Below are positions 39,590 through 51,900 of a stretch of 64,000 nt of DNA, piece after piece. Where the stretch lies: NCBI GenBank assembly GCA_019055375.1, contig JAHQIW010000933.1, forward strand, positions 31,413 through 95,412, read 5' to 3'. This DNA is from Parelaphostrongylus tenuis. Taxonomy: Eukaryota; Nematoda; Chromadorea; Rhabditida; Metastrongylidae. The translations under genes and the position numbers were made by a program. Position 1 is the stretch's first letter. Each line of letters opens with the position of its first letter. Under the pieces are notes generated by a model. It was not told where the DNA came from and made no database searches. It saw nothing but the letters and a program-made list of their open reading frames with translations.

Positions 39590-42500
39590 TCATTCGGATC
39601 GCACTCTATAGTGGTAGAAACCCATAGCGCTTCGAGAAATATTCCATCCCGCAGTGATCGTGGCAACCCATAGGATGAATAAAAACGTCATCGGATAGAG
39701 AAAATAGTGTGTACGATGTAGGATTGGCAATGCTGAAGAGAAATATTGAACCGAAAACAACGTAGAAAGGAATGAATCTCAAAGTTAAATATTTCTGATT
39801 TTTTTTTTCTTCAGTAAACAAACCTGTATAACCGAGAAACGTGATATAAACATAATAAACTGCTGCAAGAAACCAAATCGTATTTCCAAGTGCAGTTGGC
39901 AGAAAGAAGGGAGAATCGACCACGGCTAAAGTCAGATTCTAACTGATCATTCAAAAAGTTGATGGCACAATTATTTTATCTTGTCTTAGTTTAGAGGTTT
40001 CAAATCCTTAACGACAACACATATTCATGCTCAATGAGTAACACGCCGGCTGGAGATAATCTTACTCTTCCAAACAATCTAAATAACTCGCATGAACATC
40101 TTAATCATAGCCTGCCCTGCTGCCTTTCTGAGATCAAGTCATGAGAAATCTACTTATAGAAATTATCTCCAATTATCAAAAACTCGCCCGTCAACGGGAT
40201 GGAAGACTTCTAAGGTGTCTGTTCTACGCAAACACATACATGAGCCTCATAGCAATCCCTTATTGCATAGATAAAGTAGCACAGAGATCTATATGTATAC
40301 GAGTATTCCATGCTTCTAGTAGAGAGGCAATCATGCACATGGATCGTTATTCCTATTTACATCCTACTATCAACAAGGAACAGTAGGCAGTTGCTGTTAA
40401 TATGTGAAAGCTTGAAAATTCAAAATATTTTTGTGCATCCATAAAGGATAAAGCAAGTACTGGTTGAGGTTTTGAGGAAATTGAATGAATAAATGGCGTT
40501 TACAATGACTCGCAGTTACCTAACGATGTGTCAGGTTAGTGTCGCTATCATCTCACACAAGTCTGGTTACAATTTGTCGAGCCGCGAAAGATATAAAGCT
40601 TGGTGAGCCCTAGGCGCTAATCGAGCAAACGTCCGCTAACTGATCGACCAGTGTGCATCGCAGAGTATCTCTTCCACTGCGCCACACGCGCTCACTGTGC
40701 GGCCATATGGCCCCTTATCTAATTACTAGTTATCCACTTACTTGGATAGATAATTGGAAGGAGTACATGGAGAAGAATCAACATAGGAAAGAAAGCGTTG
40801 AGATGTACATCGAAACAATAGCCCCATTCCACATCTTGGTCTTGTACCTTGCGAAGGAATCTATTAGACAACCACCTGAAACCACTTTCCGTGTTACGAG
40901 TCATGCACAGTAAAACAAAATAATTTGTAAAGCGTATCTCTCGCGATATTGCCGTAATTCTCACCATAAAATCGTTGCGACTAATAATCCTACACCAATA
41001 CAGTCAACAAATACAACCCAAAGAAAGAACTTGACGAATCCCCAAGTAGTTAAGCCAAGAGCTACAGCATAAAATACGGAAGAAAATAAGAGAGCCAACG
41101 ATAATAGCACCAAGAATGCTGGGTCGTCACGAGCAAACTGATCTTTTGTGCCTGAACATGACTTTTAGCAACGTTTTACAAGCAACAAAACGAAAAAGCG
41201 CAGGTGTTATATAGACAATATGCACAAACTTACGTTTCCTGTATATAAAATTTCGGTAAACTTTTTGTGGTTGAATCAGCAGATAGAGCATTTGCCAAGA
41301 AGCAAATTCGAAATCCATCTGGAACGAAAATACAGCTGCCATTGCTACTAAGATTTTCCACTCATGATGATGCACTTTCGATGGGTGAATTTGAGATTTA
41401 TCAGAACTCACCAACCCTAACAAAGATGATTTTTTTCCTGAATTTCATTACAATACAATAAAATATGATAATCCTAAGAGGAACGTCTCTCGGAATAAAA
41501 CTAGTGACTAAACTTAGTCTGAATTGAAAAAGTCCACTTAGACATATCTGTTACGACTGCTGTAATTACAAGAAATTAGCTAATTTTTGTACCAGCACGT
41601 TAAGATTATTCGCATCGCCCGCTTTTATTGATAGAAAACTGACTACTATGCGCTTAGACGATTTAAACCAGAAACAAATTCAATTTCGTTATTGGTAGGC
41701 TTTTCAAAAAAAAAAAAGGAAACAAAGGAGGTACAGACAAGGACGAGGATCCCTGTTAAACACGTTTGCGAGATTGCGAATTGGAAACCAATGTAAATGC
41801 GAGAGGTCGAATGTGGATGGTTGGACCGCCTAGAAAAACTATCGCATCCTCGATAGCAGAAAGCTCTAGTGCGTCAAAGTCGTCGCTTCGATTCACGGAA
41901 ACTCTAGTTCTTATGAAAAGTTCATGTCTCATTTTTGGAATCTGACTGTGAGCGGGTTGAAAAAATAAGGACATGGAAAAGACTGTTCACTTGTGCTGAT
42001 AAATGTTGAAGTGATGAAGACACCACTTAGTTTCCATTTCCTCGGAGTGAAAAGTGAGAGGCTCAGGGATGGCCGACGTGTTACTGGAAACACAGTAACA
42101 GCACATTGTGATATGTCATTGATAATCCAATAATTGTACCCAATGATGTTAGTGATGTGCAAAACTTTGACGTCAGACGGAAATCGAACCCGAAATTCAC
42201 CTTCCGCGGCGCGTACTAACCAGCTGCTTTATAGAGGTCTGTTTTACCAGCACTCTTTCCACACTACAACGCATCAACCTGTCAGCAACCAATCATCAAC
42301 GATTTGACCTGGCAATCCATATCGGCACTGGTCCCAGTTACGTTGACAGGTAGTGGATACACAGATTAATAAGAACGTTTTGCTATTTGACCGCTTTTTT
42401 CATAGCTCCGCAAAAAAGCGGGCAAACAAAAAAGAATAAAATAGACTATTACAAGTAGAGATTAAGCTAATTCCATGGTTTAGAGATTAGCTCTATATAC

Positions 42501-44322
42501 GCGGGACAAAGATAGGCAACAGGTATGCAAGAGTTCGATTGGCTGTTACATTGCTCATACGAAAAACATATTCAATCTAGACGAGCAGAAGAGTAAGAAA
42601 AGGCTCCGCAGGCACGTCATAAAAGAGAATTTGAAATGAGTACTTATAAAGGCTCAAAAGACTCAAAATGATACAATGATGACAAGCTGTGAGATTGAAG
42701 ATGGCTCACGGCAAATGACAATACCCTTTCAATAAACTCAAGATCATGAGTTGAAGAAAGCAACAATTAGATGGAATTTCTCGTGTGCAAAAATCTCAAT
42801 AGCATCCTACTTTCACAAGAACGGACCAGTGTATAAACATCTATGTTCCCAAAGTTTAGATGAGCATGGCCGTTCCCTTATGTAAGCTCTTGCACGTTTT
42901 TGGTGAATGCACAAAGAATCCATTAAAAGACTGTGGAGGAGAGTTGATCAAATCAAAGCTGAGTATCAAAAGAAAGAAGTGTAATATCACGACTATTAAA
43001 CTGCTTCAAAATGTGCCAAACCGGTGCAAAGAAGCCGGAATCGATGCAATAAACACAAGTATTTCAACTTGCATTTTTCTTGATTTGTTTGATAAGGTTT
43101 CGGTGAACCGCATAAAAATTGAGGAGTAAGTGTAATGAAGTAATGCTTGCAAAATGCTCTATAAAACATCGCAATGAATGCAGGCTCAGTAAAACTTGCA
43201 GAAGCTAAACACTGTAAAGTCTATGGTTATGATTACTGCAATTACAATATCAAAATGCCCCGAAAATAACAGTATAAAAAACTTATCTGCAAAGAAAAAC
43301 TTTGCCAAAGGATACTGAAGAACGCATTCTAATGGACACCTTATGTTCTCAAAGATCGACTTTTTGGTTACACTGATTATTAATATACGGCACAATAACA
43401 GCCATAAGGTCTATAGAATACTTCACCATCACATGGCATGGAGGTTTACTCATGTGTCAAACTTCAGCGTGTTAAGATTCGTAGATATCCTGATACCCCT
43501 TACCAATCACTTTTTGCTAAGAAATAACACTGGATAAAACAACCGTCCTAGGAAAATTGACACGCATATTATCTAGCAAAGAAAATGGTTGGTACTTCTT
43601 GGACGACGATTGCCACACGAATGCACAGCACAGAAGATTTGAGTTAAAAAAAAGAGTTAAGAGGAATGGAAAGTATGTATGACTTGTATTGTAACGCATG
43701 TAACAGTGCGCATACTCATAGCTTCTTAATGGAAAAATTTTATAGTAGGATATTCTCCACTCACTTGTTTGAAGTGTATGAATCGTCGTGAGAAACGAGT
43801 CAACTTTGCCCAAGCCGACATGCGTACAGCGGTGAAACAGCCAACACGATCGGTTCTACAAAAATTTAATAGCGCATTAGTGAGACAGGACGATAAATTC
43901 TCTTCAGATAAGGATCTCCAACCAATTAGCAACAAAGATATACCAGCTACGCGTAACACTATTCTTGTTGGGGTCATACTTCTCAAGGTTTTATATCATA
44001 ACTTCATAAGAGCCTTTTGCCACAATTATGCTTCTACGTACACAACGAAATTATGAGACCATTGTAAAAGAAAGTAGCTAAGCCAATACAAATAGAACTA
44101 ATCAAAGACAAAACGTATATTCAGCAACCGCCTCTTCAAGTTAGGAAGACGAAGAGTAAAAGTTATTCACGAAGACTTATGGAAAAAACGAGACGTACCC
44201 GGAAGTTGTAGAATACCCTCCTGGCGTAGAATAACCGCTACGAGCACTATTTCCGAAGCGAAATTGTTTTGCAGCAGAAGGCAAATGAGTGCCTGAAGTT
44301 CCCGGCTGATACGCTACTGGAC
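39590..44322 (-). CDS. unc-50: UNC-50 homologue, N-terminal exon not identified
   Basis: UNC-50 is a Golgi-region multi-pass protein needed in worms for assembly/trafficking of levamisole-type acetylcholine receptors. Exons on the minus strand are 44322-44199, 43855-43765, 41318-41234, 41151-40965, 40875-40742, 39925-39824 and 39732-39590. These give 287 codons plus stop, all GT-AG and in phase. MDFEFASWQMLYLL and YRNFIYRKRTKDQFARDDPA are hallmark blocks. Membrane segments include FLVLLSLALLFSSVFYAV, WVVFVDCIGVGLLVATILW, MLILLHVLLPII, TIWFLAAVYYVYITF and TFLFILWVATITAGW. VEWGYCFDVHLNAFFP is another conserved block, and the end is FYHYRVRSE. The most upstream exon is Gly/Ser/Tyr-rich, needs one base from a preceding exon, and so lacks its ATG. 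Intron 2 of this list (41319-43764) holds a family B unit. Confidence 0.95.
40495..40694 (-). mobile_element. SINE family A, copy 9, in an unc-50 intron/exon boundary region
   Basis: TTTACAATGACTCGCAG, CACACAAGTCTGGTTAC, AAGCTTGGTGAGCCC and CCACTGCGCCACACGCGCTC are family words. It lies in the unc-50 intron 39926-40741, ending 48 bases before the exon. Confidence 0.65.
42125..42350. mobile_element. Family B half element in unc-50 intron
   Basis: GATGTGCAAAACTTTGACG, GAAATCGAACCCG (inverted B box) and CACTCTTTCCACACTACAAC, GCATCAACCTGTCAGCAACC match the left half of the 32.6 kb foldback. The right arm is absent. Confidence 0.6.
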
Positions 44323-44543
44323 CTAGAAAGTTGACAAACGGAAATTATATCAGTTATAATAATCACAGATTTAGGAAGGAAACTTTATATATATCCGCAC
44401 GTTATGGGGAAGATCTTGACGGCAAACTCAAAACAAGTGCACAGATGATTGAAAATTCTCTTGGTTAATTAGAAAAAGAATACTACAAACATTTGAACTA
44501 CCACCATCATAGATTGTCAATAGTCACTAATGTCGGAAACGAT

Positions 44544-44840
44544 GAGCGAATGTGGTGCAGAGGTTAGGGGTGCTCTGCGTCGCACACAAGGTCGATGGTC
44601 CGATCTCGCGCTCATGGCTAACCAAGCTGTCCATCCCTCCGGGTTCGGTAAATTCGTACCGGACTGGTCGCAGACTTGTCTAGCAGGATAAGTAGCCCTG
44701 ACTCGATACAGTGAGAGGCCATCGCGAGTTATTGTAAAGCCCGTGTATGTACTCAATCACCTCAAACCAAGTTATAAATTGAAGACGAATGCATGGCGCA
44801 CGCATCACTAGAGGCTGATCAACGCCGAGACTTTTATCCC
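44544..44840 (+). mobile_element. SINE family A, copy 10
   Basis: GAGCGAATGTGGTGCAGAGG, GCGTCGCACACAAGGTCGAT and CCGATCTCGCGCTCATGG form the tRNA-like head. ACTCGATACAGTGAGAGGCC and GACGAATGCATGGCGCACGC are body and tail. It lies 5' of the identified unc-50 exons. Confidence 0.8.
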
Positions 44841-45324
44841 TTATCCTTTTTAATGTCCAGAGCATTTTCGCACAAATTCACTGTCTGTAACACAGGTAAT
44901 AGACAACTTCCTAGAAAAACTTCTGAAAAAATGGATAAGCTTGAGAAAAAACGCCATACAATAAACATTAATCAGGTAATTCAATTGAGGAACATAGAAT
45001 TTGGACTGGATCTACATTCAAAATATGATTTTATCGACCAATTAAAGCTAAAACAGTTTTTGATCATGACTATACACACTAAAGGTTGAGCACTCTGATG
45101 GTAAGACTCAACATGAACGTTATATTTCTAGCAATTTCGAGACTATGATAAATAACGACTGTATGGACAGTGAAACAGTGAACGAATCATTGAAAACTTT
45201 CTGTTCTCGAATGGTGTTCGAGATCATCTGCCACTGACTCTGCCATCCTGTACTCGACATCTAAGGCATGGTCAGATTTGATTATATGGATCCAATTTCT
45301 GTATCACCTTCTCTCCTCTCTAGC

Positions 45325-45490
45325 AAACTGAATGGCTATCGCATGTGCTTTTCTTTGCAATCCTGAGGCATACTGCTAAAGCGTTCCAAGTTTGACCACA
45401 AAAGGTCGCTAGTCCATTTGGATTGTCGAGATGTATACTGTCCGGACGATATGGGGAAGATTTTGATGACGGCAACGACAAGCCGTATCC
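45325..45490 (-). mobile_element. SINE family C tail fragment plus a local duplicate
   Basis: TCTTTGCAATCCTGAGGC matches the family C tail. Next to it, TCCGGACGATATGGGGAAGA with TTGATGACGGCAA duplicates 44395-44425 (CCGCACGTTATGGGGAAGA with TTGACGGCAA). Confidence 0.45.
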
Positions 45491-45569
45491 AAACATTGCT
45501 GTTGTCATAATGTGAACCTAACCACTTTTAAAACCTCTTAGACATAGAAAATGGGATAAGAAACCATAG

Positions 45570-45830
45570 TTCTTAGCGTTAATGAATTAATAAGAGATGC
45601 GCCATGGATATGTCCTCATCAAACATTTGTCATGATTCATTGAATAGCTGGCCTTTACAATGACTCGCGGTGACCTACTAATGCATTAAATCAGTTCTGC
45701 TGTCCTGCTACACAAATCTGATATTAAATCCAGTTCCTTGACAGGAGGTTTATGGGCCTCAAAACGTAATTGAACCATGAACCACGTGTGTGTTGCAGAG
45801 CACCTCAAACCATTCCAAGAAACACGTCAT
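45570..45830 (-). mobile_element. SINE family A, copy 11 (diverged)
   Basis: GCGCCATGGATATGTC, TTTACAATGACTCGCGGTGA, CTACACAAATCTGATATTAA and GTTGCAGAGCACCTCAAACC keep the family order with many changes. Confidence 0.6.
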
Positions 45831-45974
45831 AATGAAAAGGAAGCAGAAGTGAATTAAAACTGTGGTGTTAACATAATTACAGAAAGGTTATCAATACGCA
45901 CTTATCTCTTGTCCAAGGAAAAATGTAGGTATAAATTATACGCTTCGTTTTGAGTATTTTCTCAAGACCACGCA

Positions 45975-46270
45975 AAATTTCAGTATGCCAGATAATCACC
46001 TTTTGAGCCACGCATGTGATTTGTTGTAGGGTAGACTTATAGAGCCCGATACATGTGTTTCGACCTTGACAGTCTCATGATTCGGGCGGAACCCTTCGTC
46101 TTTTGCCAATTCTCTTGGGATGCTTCACTGCTTTAGTCTCCTATACCAAGAGTAGGTGACAACGAACACTTTACACCGCCCATTAAGTGAAATTATCACT
46201 GAATAGGCAGTGTTGTACACTCAATTGCTCTTGGCATGTAGGTATAGATTGTTCCTAACCGCCAATATTC
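45975..46270 (-). mobile_element. Hammerhead element, inactive ribozyme copy
   Basis: CCAGATAATCACC, TTTGAGCCACGCATGTGA and ACTTATAGAGCCCGATACA match the elements at 49.3 and 63.7 kb. TTTACACCGCCCATTAAGTG and CAGTGTTGTACACTCAATTG lie at the far end. Confidence 0.65.
46044..46087 (-). ncRNA. Hammerhead ribozyme motif, mutated core
   Basis: On the minus strand GCCCGA and UCGGGC can form helix I, GAC/GUC forms stem II, and GAAAC and GUA are intact. The first core strand reads AUCAUGA instead of CUGAUGA, so C3 and G5 are lost. Cleavage is not expected. Confidence 0.6.
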
Positions 46271-46274
46271 GTCA

Positions 46275-47735
46275 AAGAGCAACGTTTAGGACTTAGTTTA
46301 CAAAGCAAGTCAAATGCAAATCACATGCCATTTAATAGGTACCTAGTACACTTGCGCCTATGTTAGACAAATCTATTCCTTAACTAACCCGTATTTCGTA
46401 GATTTCCTGACATCAAGCATTCATGCACTTTACGAGTTGCACTCGATTTTATAGCTAGAAGAGGGCACGGTAGAACTGTAAGGCCGCACTGATCTCTAAA
46501 TTTCAGCTATACTTTAGATTCCTAAATACAACTGTAACACGTAAAGCTCGAAATAAGTACACAGTGTATAACTGATCTGTTGAAAAAAAGAAAACAAGCC
46601 AAGTATGAACATTTATCACAGAGGATACAAACAAAAAATAGCACTACTAACAATAAAACACTTAATTAACGTGGCTCATTTGAAGAAGAGTCTCAATACT
46701 TTCGTTATTGAAGATGAATCCCTGGAAAATGAGCATTCATTCTCGATTAAGATATATCAATAGTGTATAAAAAGCACAAAACAGTACAAAACAACTCTCA
46801 AGACCGACTATCTGTTGAAATCGGTACGAAAAGAATACTTCAGGGTTCTTCTTGATAAGCAGAAAAGAGGATGCTAATGGCAGAATCTATTGAAATCAAT
46901 TAAGTAAACACCTTGTCTACTACGCGATTCAAATTACTTTACATTTCTCTGCCCGGGTTAGAAAAGTGACTGCGTATATGGTAGAAAAAATTTCATCTTT
47001 CCAAGCTCTAAAGATGGTGACAACGCCGAAGCGTCAGTTACTACTTTATAGTGCTAAATTGTAATGAATGAAATTTACTGTTCGCCTCCCAAATGGTTTC
47101 CCGCCTCATCGTGGCTGGAAGGTGTTTCCTGCGTGTCGGACTGCGAAGTATAGCGCAGGGTTCAACCCTCACCTGCAAGGCCGCCCAAGCTGAGGAGTTC
47201 ATCTTTACCAGCCGGAAAGTTCTAAGAGTAAACCGTACCAGGAATGACCGCTGACGTGGCAGCTAGTGGTCGCAAAGTGAAAGCTCTCTCTGTTTCACAT
47301 AGGCCGGCGACTGTAGTGTGATGATGACCTGAGGAAGCCCCAGCTAGGCTTTCCTTGGGAAACCAGGCAACAGAACAGCTAAACCAGCTCATTTTCCCTA
47401 AACTGAGGCTCGCACTATCAGTGGAGATGAGCAGTCCAAGCACCGAAGTAGGTAAGGAAATCTAGTACTAACAATCTCGTATCATAAGCTATCCTATAAC
47501 CAGGCTTTATTACTCGACAAATTTCTCCTCAACAACATCGTTCCTGTTAATAAAAAAGAAAACTAACGAAAAAGTAAAGGAACTAGTTGGGCAGTCGATC
47601 AGATATTCTTTGAAATTTATTCCTCAGCAGGAAGTTAGTAAACTTTATTAGTATTTGGTGAAGTACAAAGTTACTTTTACCAACTTCGGCTATTGGTTTT
47701 AGACACTTTACAGACCCGTGCTAACAGTGTTTTTT
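46275..47735. other. Stretch without recognised content
   Basis: I see no supportable gene or repeat unit. The first unc-50 exon could lie in this region or nearer. Confidence 0.35.
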
Positions 47736-47737
47736 CA

Positions 47738-47943
47738 CTATGCGGATCTCAGTACTTCAATCATTCAATCAATTTTTCGTCCTCTTCTTGAACGTCATGA
47801 AATACTGGTCGGGCGAGTATCCTTGCAATCTCGAGGATAGTCCTGGCATAGGCGGCGCTGCTGTTGACCGCTGAAGAGGGTTAGGGATGTGGCGCAGCTC
47901 CACGCGCGCCCCGACGAGCATAACATCACTCGGAAACGGCGCC
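47738..47943 (-). mobile_element. SINE family C beside a poly-C run
   Basis: CACTATGCGGATCTCAGTAC, CTCTTCTTGAACGTCATGAA and CCTTGCAATCTCGAGGATAG match the 14.6 kb copy. The expected tRNA-like head end is replaced by a run of C at 47942-47959. Confidence 0.65.
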
Positions 47944-47959
47944 CCCCCCCCCCCCCCCC
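47942..47959 (+). repeat. Poly-C homopolymer
   Basis: A run of about 18 consecutive C stands at the position where the GGGCGTCGTGG head of the family C SINE should be (inverted). It may be a slippage expansion or an assembly artefact. Confidence 0.7.
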
Positions 47960-48559
47960 TATTGGTTCAATTAACAAGTATCTATATGACTGGAAGAAGA
48001 TCCCGAAGTCAAAGAACAGTTGGTTTTCTTATCATTTAGGTAGTTCTAGCCTGAACAAACTCACCAAAAAACAAAAACTGACGTGGCAGATTCGTCGACG
48101 TGGATCAACTGGATCGCTGATTGGCCGTGACATAATGGTAGAGGACTACCAGCATGAATATTCCAATACCGAGAATATTCGCGGCGATCCCCAGCTGCAC
48201 GTCGGTTATCATTTTCTTCTGAAAACTCCCCTCTAAAAGTTCATCGACAACAATTGAAAAGTGATAATTCATATAAATGCTGAATGAGCGAAGAGCGATT
48301 ATTAAAGAACGAGATACCATCGTTGATTCTCTCAGTGAAAAAGAACATCAGCGGAAGTCTACGCCAATAACTGTAATCTAATTCGGGTAAACCATGGTTT
48401 AAAAAGGCAAAAATGGGTACCAATTCTACAAAAAAAGGCAAAAAAAAGTCTCAAGGGAGGCCGAGAAATCGAGATTCCGTCACTACAAAAACAAGAGATC
48501 TTATGAATGGTAGGCACACATTTCTGAGAAAAAGGAGAAATGTTCAAGAGAACTCATTG

Positions 48560-48650
48560 GTAGGCAAAAATCGACCTCAGACGGAAGCTGACCCCGCGTT
48601 TCATCCATACCGGAGGCCCGATCTGCCACTACACCACCGAGGAGAAATAG
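48560..48650 (-). mobile_element. tRNA-like unit, family B, solo
   Basis: Minus strand: CCTCGGTGGTGTAGTGGCAG (A box) and GGGGTCAGCTTCCG (altered B box), followed by TCTGAGGTCGATTTTTGCC. Confidence 0.55.
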
Positions 48651-48889
48651 TAAAAGAAAAAATACTAAATTAATATCAAAAATCGACTCCCAGATGAGAG
48701 TGACTGATGGAGCTAGCGATGAGCTGGTAACCGACCGGATGAACCTCTTGTGATGTGTCGCCGCCCGTCCGCACGCCCCACCACCAGCTCGTCAAAATTC
48801 TGCGTGCCACGTTCGCTGAGTATCAGATCGGCGATTTGGCTGCCGAGCGAGGCAGGTTGTTGTCGCCCCGCCCCCTCTGGAGAGCAGCA

Positions 48890-48938
48890 ACGGCAACTGC
48901 AACGGCATCTGCAACGGCAGCGGCATCTGCAACGGTGG
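48890..48938 (+). repeat. 12-base tandem repeat in unc-69 leader
   Basis: CAACGGCATCTG and CAACGGCAACTG/GCAGCGGCATCTG units repeat about four times immediately before the unc-69 ATG. They are probably in the 5' untranslated region. Confidence 0.55.
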
Positions 48939-48943
48939 TGACG

Positions 48944-51900
48944 ATGCCCAACCTGTCCACGACGGACGACATTCCACTTGCCGACGACGGTGAGTCGTGA
49001 CCTTCTCTCATTTGTCCATGTTTACTGACCTTATAGGTGATGAGACGAGCATAGTTGGCGCAGTGGTTAGAGGTGCTCTCATTCGCCGGTTGATGGTTCG
49101 GTCCCGTGCTCAAGGCTCACCAAGTCATTCCACCGCAGTCGCTGAATCGGCACCAGACTTGTCTGCGACAATAGCAGTGCAGTGATTGATACATTGGTAG
49201 GCTGCCGCGAGTCATTACGAACGCCCGATCTGCATTCAGCCATCTCAAACAATTGCTACGAATGGATTTTTTTATAAGTCGGCCCTCATTGATGGACCAC
49301 TAACATGCATGGCTTAAATAATGATTGTCAGGCATATTGAAATTTGAGCAGTGGTCTTAAGAAAACACTCGAAACGAAAGACTAGATATTTTTGAATATA
49401 TCAGCCAAGAGCAATTGAGTGTACAACACTCTGTGTTTGGTGAGATTTTCACTGGACATAGAGTGTAAAACGTTCGTCGTCGCTAACTCTTATTGTGGGG
49501 ACTGGAGCTCCCACAGAGATCAGCAAAAGACGAGAAAGAATGACTGCCCGACTGACGAGATCGCAAGATTGAAACACGTGTATCGGCCTCTATAAGTCAG
49601 CCCTCATTGATAGACCACTGACATGCGTGGCTCAAATAATGATTATCGGGCTACGAATGGAGTTAAATGCATGAGGAATCTCTCAGGGACTGATCACCCA
49701 GCTACTGTAGTGGCGGCGTCGCTCCTCGTGGGAAACAGGCAAGCAGCCCGAACATGCATGCATACGCATGCAGAGCTGCTTCTGTGGCTGCGGCGCAAGC
49801 GACGGTACGGCGCCGCCTAGATATCAACAAGGGTTATCCTTCTATTACGGGATGAAAGCGTCGTTGAGGAGCTTCTTGGGTTTACGTCCCAAATCTCTGG
49901 AAGCGATGTCCTCATCAAAAGTGATGTGCTAGTGAGATTAAATTTTCAGTTTACACTGAGCACCTCGATACACTAGCGTTTCAACCGCTTTTCTAAAAGA
50001 AAATCTACTTCTTGCTCTAAAATACAGTTGGAAAACAAGAATTATATCAGTCATGTAGCGAGCTGTTGGAGAGGAGGCAGTGCAGTGGTTAGTGATGAGG
50101 TGTGTCAGAAAACAATGTGAATTCAAGGCACTAGGTGGTCCGCCAACTTCTTCTTGTGATCGTTGAACGAATCAACCCTTAGAATACGACAAACCCACGG
50201 CTCTAGCCCCGCCCAACCGCCGCGCGCAGCGACAAGCAGTCCGTAGTACTGGGTGGTGGGTGATGCTTGCCGTCGGGAAAAAGGTTGCTGGTTCGATCCC
50301 CTCTTACGCCGCTTTACATAGTTTTTTGGTGTCGTTTAGTACTCGAGTTTCTTTTATAGATGTAATTATTATATCAGAGAAACTTCTCAATTATATAACA
50401 TTTCACTACTTTTGGATACGAGGCTTAGATCTATGAGATAACAACGCAACCAACGCACAGGTTTCGCAAAACTGACTATATCTACTCCTCTATAAGACCC
50501 TCTAGAAAGTCGTACACTGTGGAAAATGTGTTTTTCGAACTTGGTTTTTGCAACATTGGTGGAAGAAATGCGAAAAAAAGTTGAATGTGCGTTCTTACCT
50601 CATGGTTATGCGTTTCGTATCAAAAAGTAGTGAAAAGTTGAACAACTGTGCACTTTTTTTTTCTGCTTATTAATTACTTTTAGAAGAACCTTTCATACTA
50701 ATCGGTACCAAAGAAACTGCCGTAAAGTGTCCTGGGAGTCAATCGAACCAACAACTTTCTTCCCGATGGTCGGCATGAGTAGCCACTCGGTGCCGAGGAC
50801 GAAGGGGGTCTAGCGCCATGGACCTGTCTCAACCAAAGAGCTAACCAGTTGACTTCCGCGAGCCCGAACTGGGCGTGTTCAACTGGCAAGGGCTCTTACC
50901 GCTAGCGTGGGAACGGCTCCACCCTCCTTCTCCTCTGCGATTCTAACCTCAACGTGGCAATCACTGTCCGTCTTTTCCCTCTCTACCACTCGGCACCCTG
51001 TCATCGGAAAGAATGCTGCTGGTTCGATTCCCTACGTCAGCACTTCACTGTAGTTTTTTTTTTGTGTTCTTTTTGTTTTCAATACAGTATGCTCTAGTCA
51101 CTGACCCACCAGATCACGTCATATCTCAAGTAGTAATACCGTAAGACAAGCCATCAATGTGTATGATTTTATCATCATTTGTTGAGCTATGAAAATTGTT
51201 ATAACCTGCAAATTATTGAGTAAATGGTGATAAATAAGTTATACGCCTTGATCACTTGCATTACGGTGATACTAATATGAGATATGGTGTGATCTGGTGT
51301 GCCAATGATTTGAGGATGTCGTAGTGAAAACAAAAAGATAACACCAATGAAATTACCGTGAAGTGATTCGATAAGGGATCGAATCAGCAACCTTCTTTCC
51401 AATGGACGGATGCCGAGTGATAGAGAGAAGTGAGACAGACAGTGATTTACACGATGAGGATAGAATCCCACTGTCACAGAAAGGGAGGGGATGGAGCCGT
51501 TTCCATGCTGGTGGTGAGAGCCTTTACCAGTAGTTAGACACGCCCAGTTAGGGTCCACGGAAGTCAGCTGGTTAACGAACGCCTTACGGAATGAGCTCGC
51601 GCTCCTCCGGGACTGCAAGGAGAACCGTTTCGACCAGCAATTATCTGGAATTGGAGAAATGAAATCCTCTAACAACAGCCGAAGCAACACGGGAAATGTT
51701 CTTACACCTTTGTGGTGGATGAATACGAGAAAACGAACAGAAGGGGGAAAGCGCTCGGATCCACACATGAAATTGTGATGATGGGCGTATAATTAGGAAT
51801 AGCTCATGCGGATTATCATTATTTTGGTCTCTGTACGTGTTTACAGATAATTTTTTTCAACCAAAATTTCATCGGCTTGTGATTGAGTAGAACAATGCGA

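Noticed and set aside
48755..48943. Longer N-terminal extension of UNC-69 in the same frame
   Set aside because: The frame is open but has no ATG before a stop at 48740, and the upstream part is a 12-base tandem repeat; the ATG at 48944 gives the expected length.
51199..51768. 189-codon gene on the minus strand
   Set aside because: Most of it is one arm of an inverted repeat with pol III box sequences; no domain is visible.
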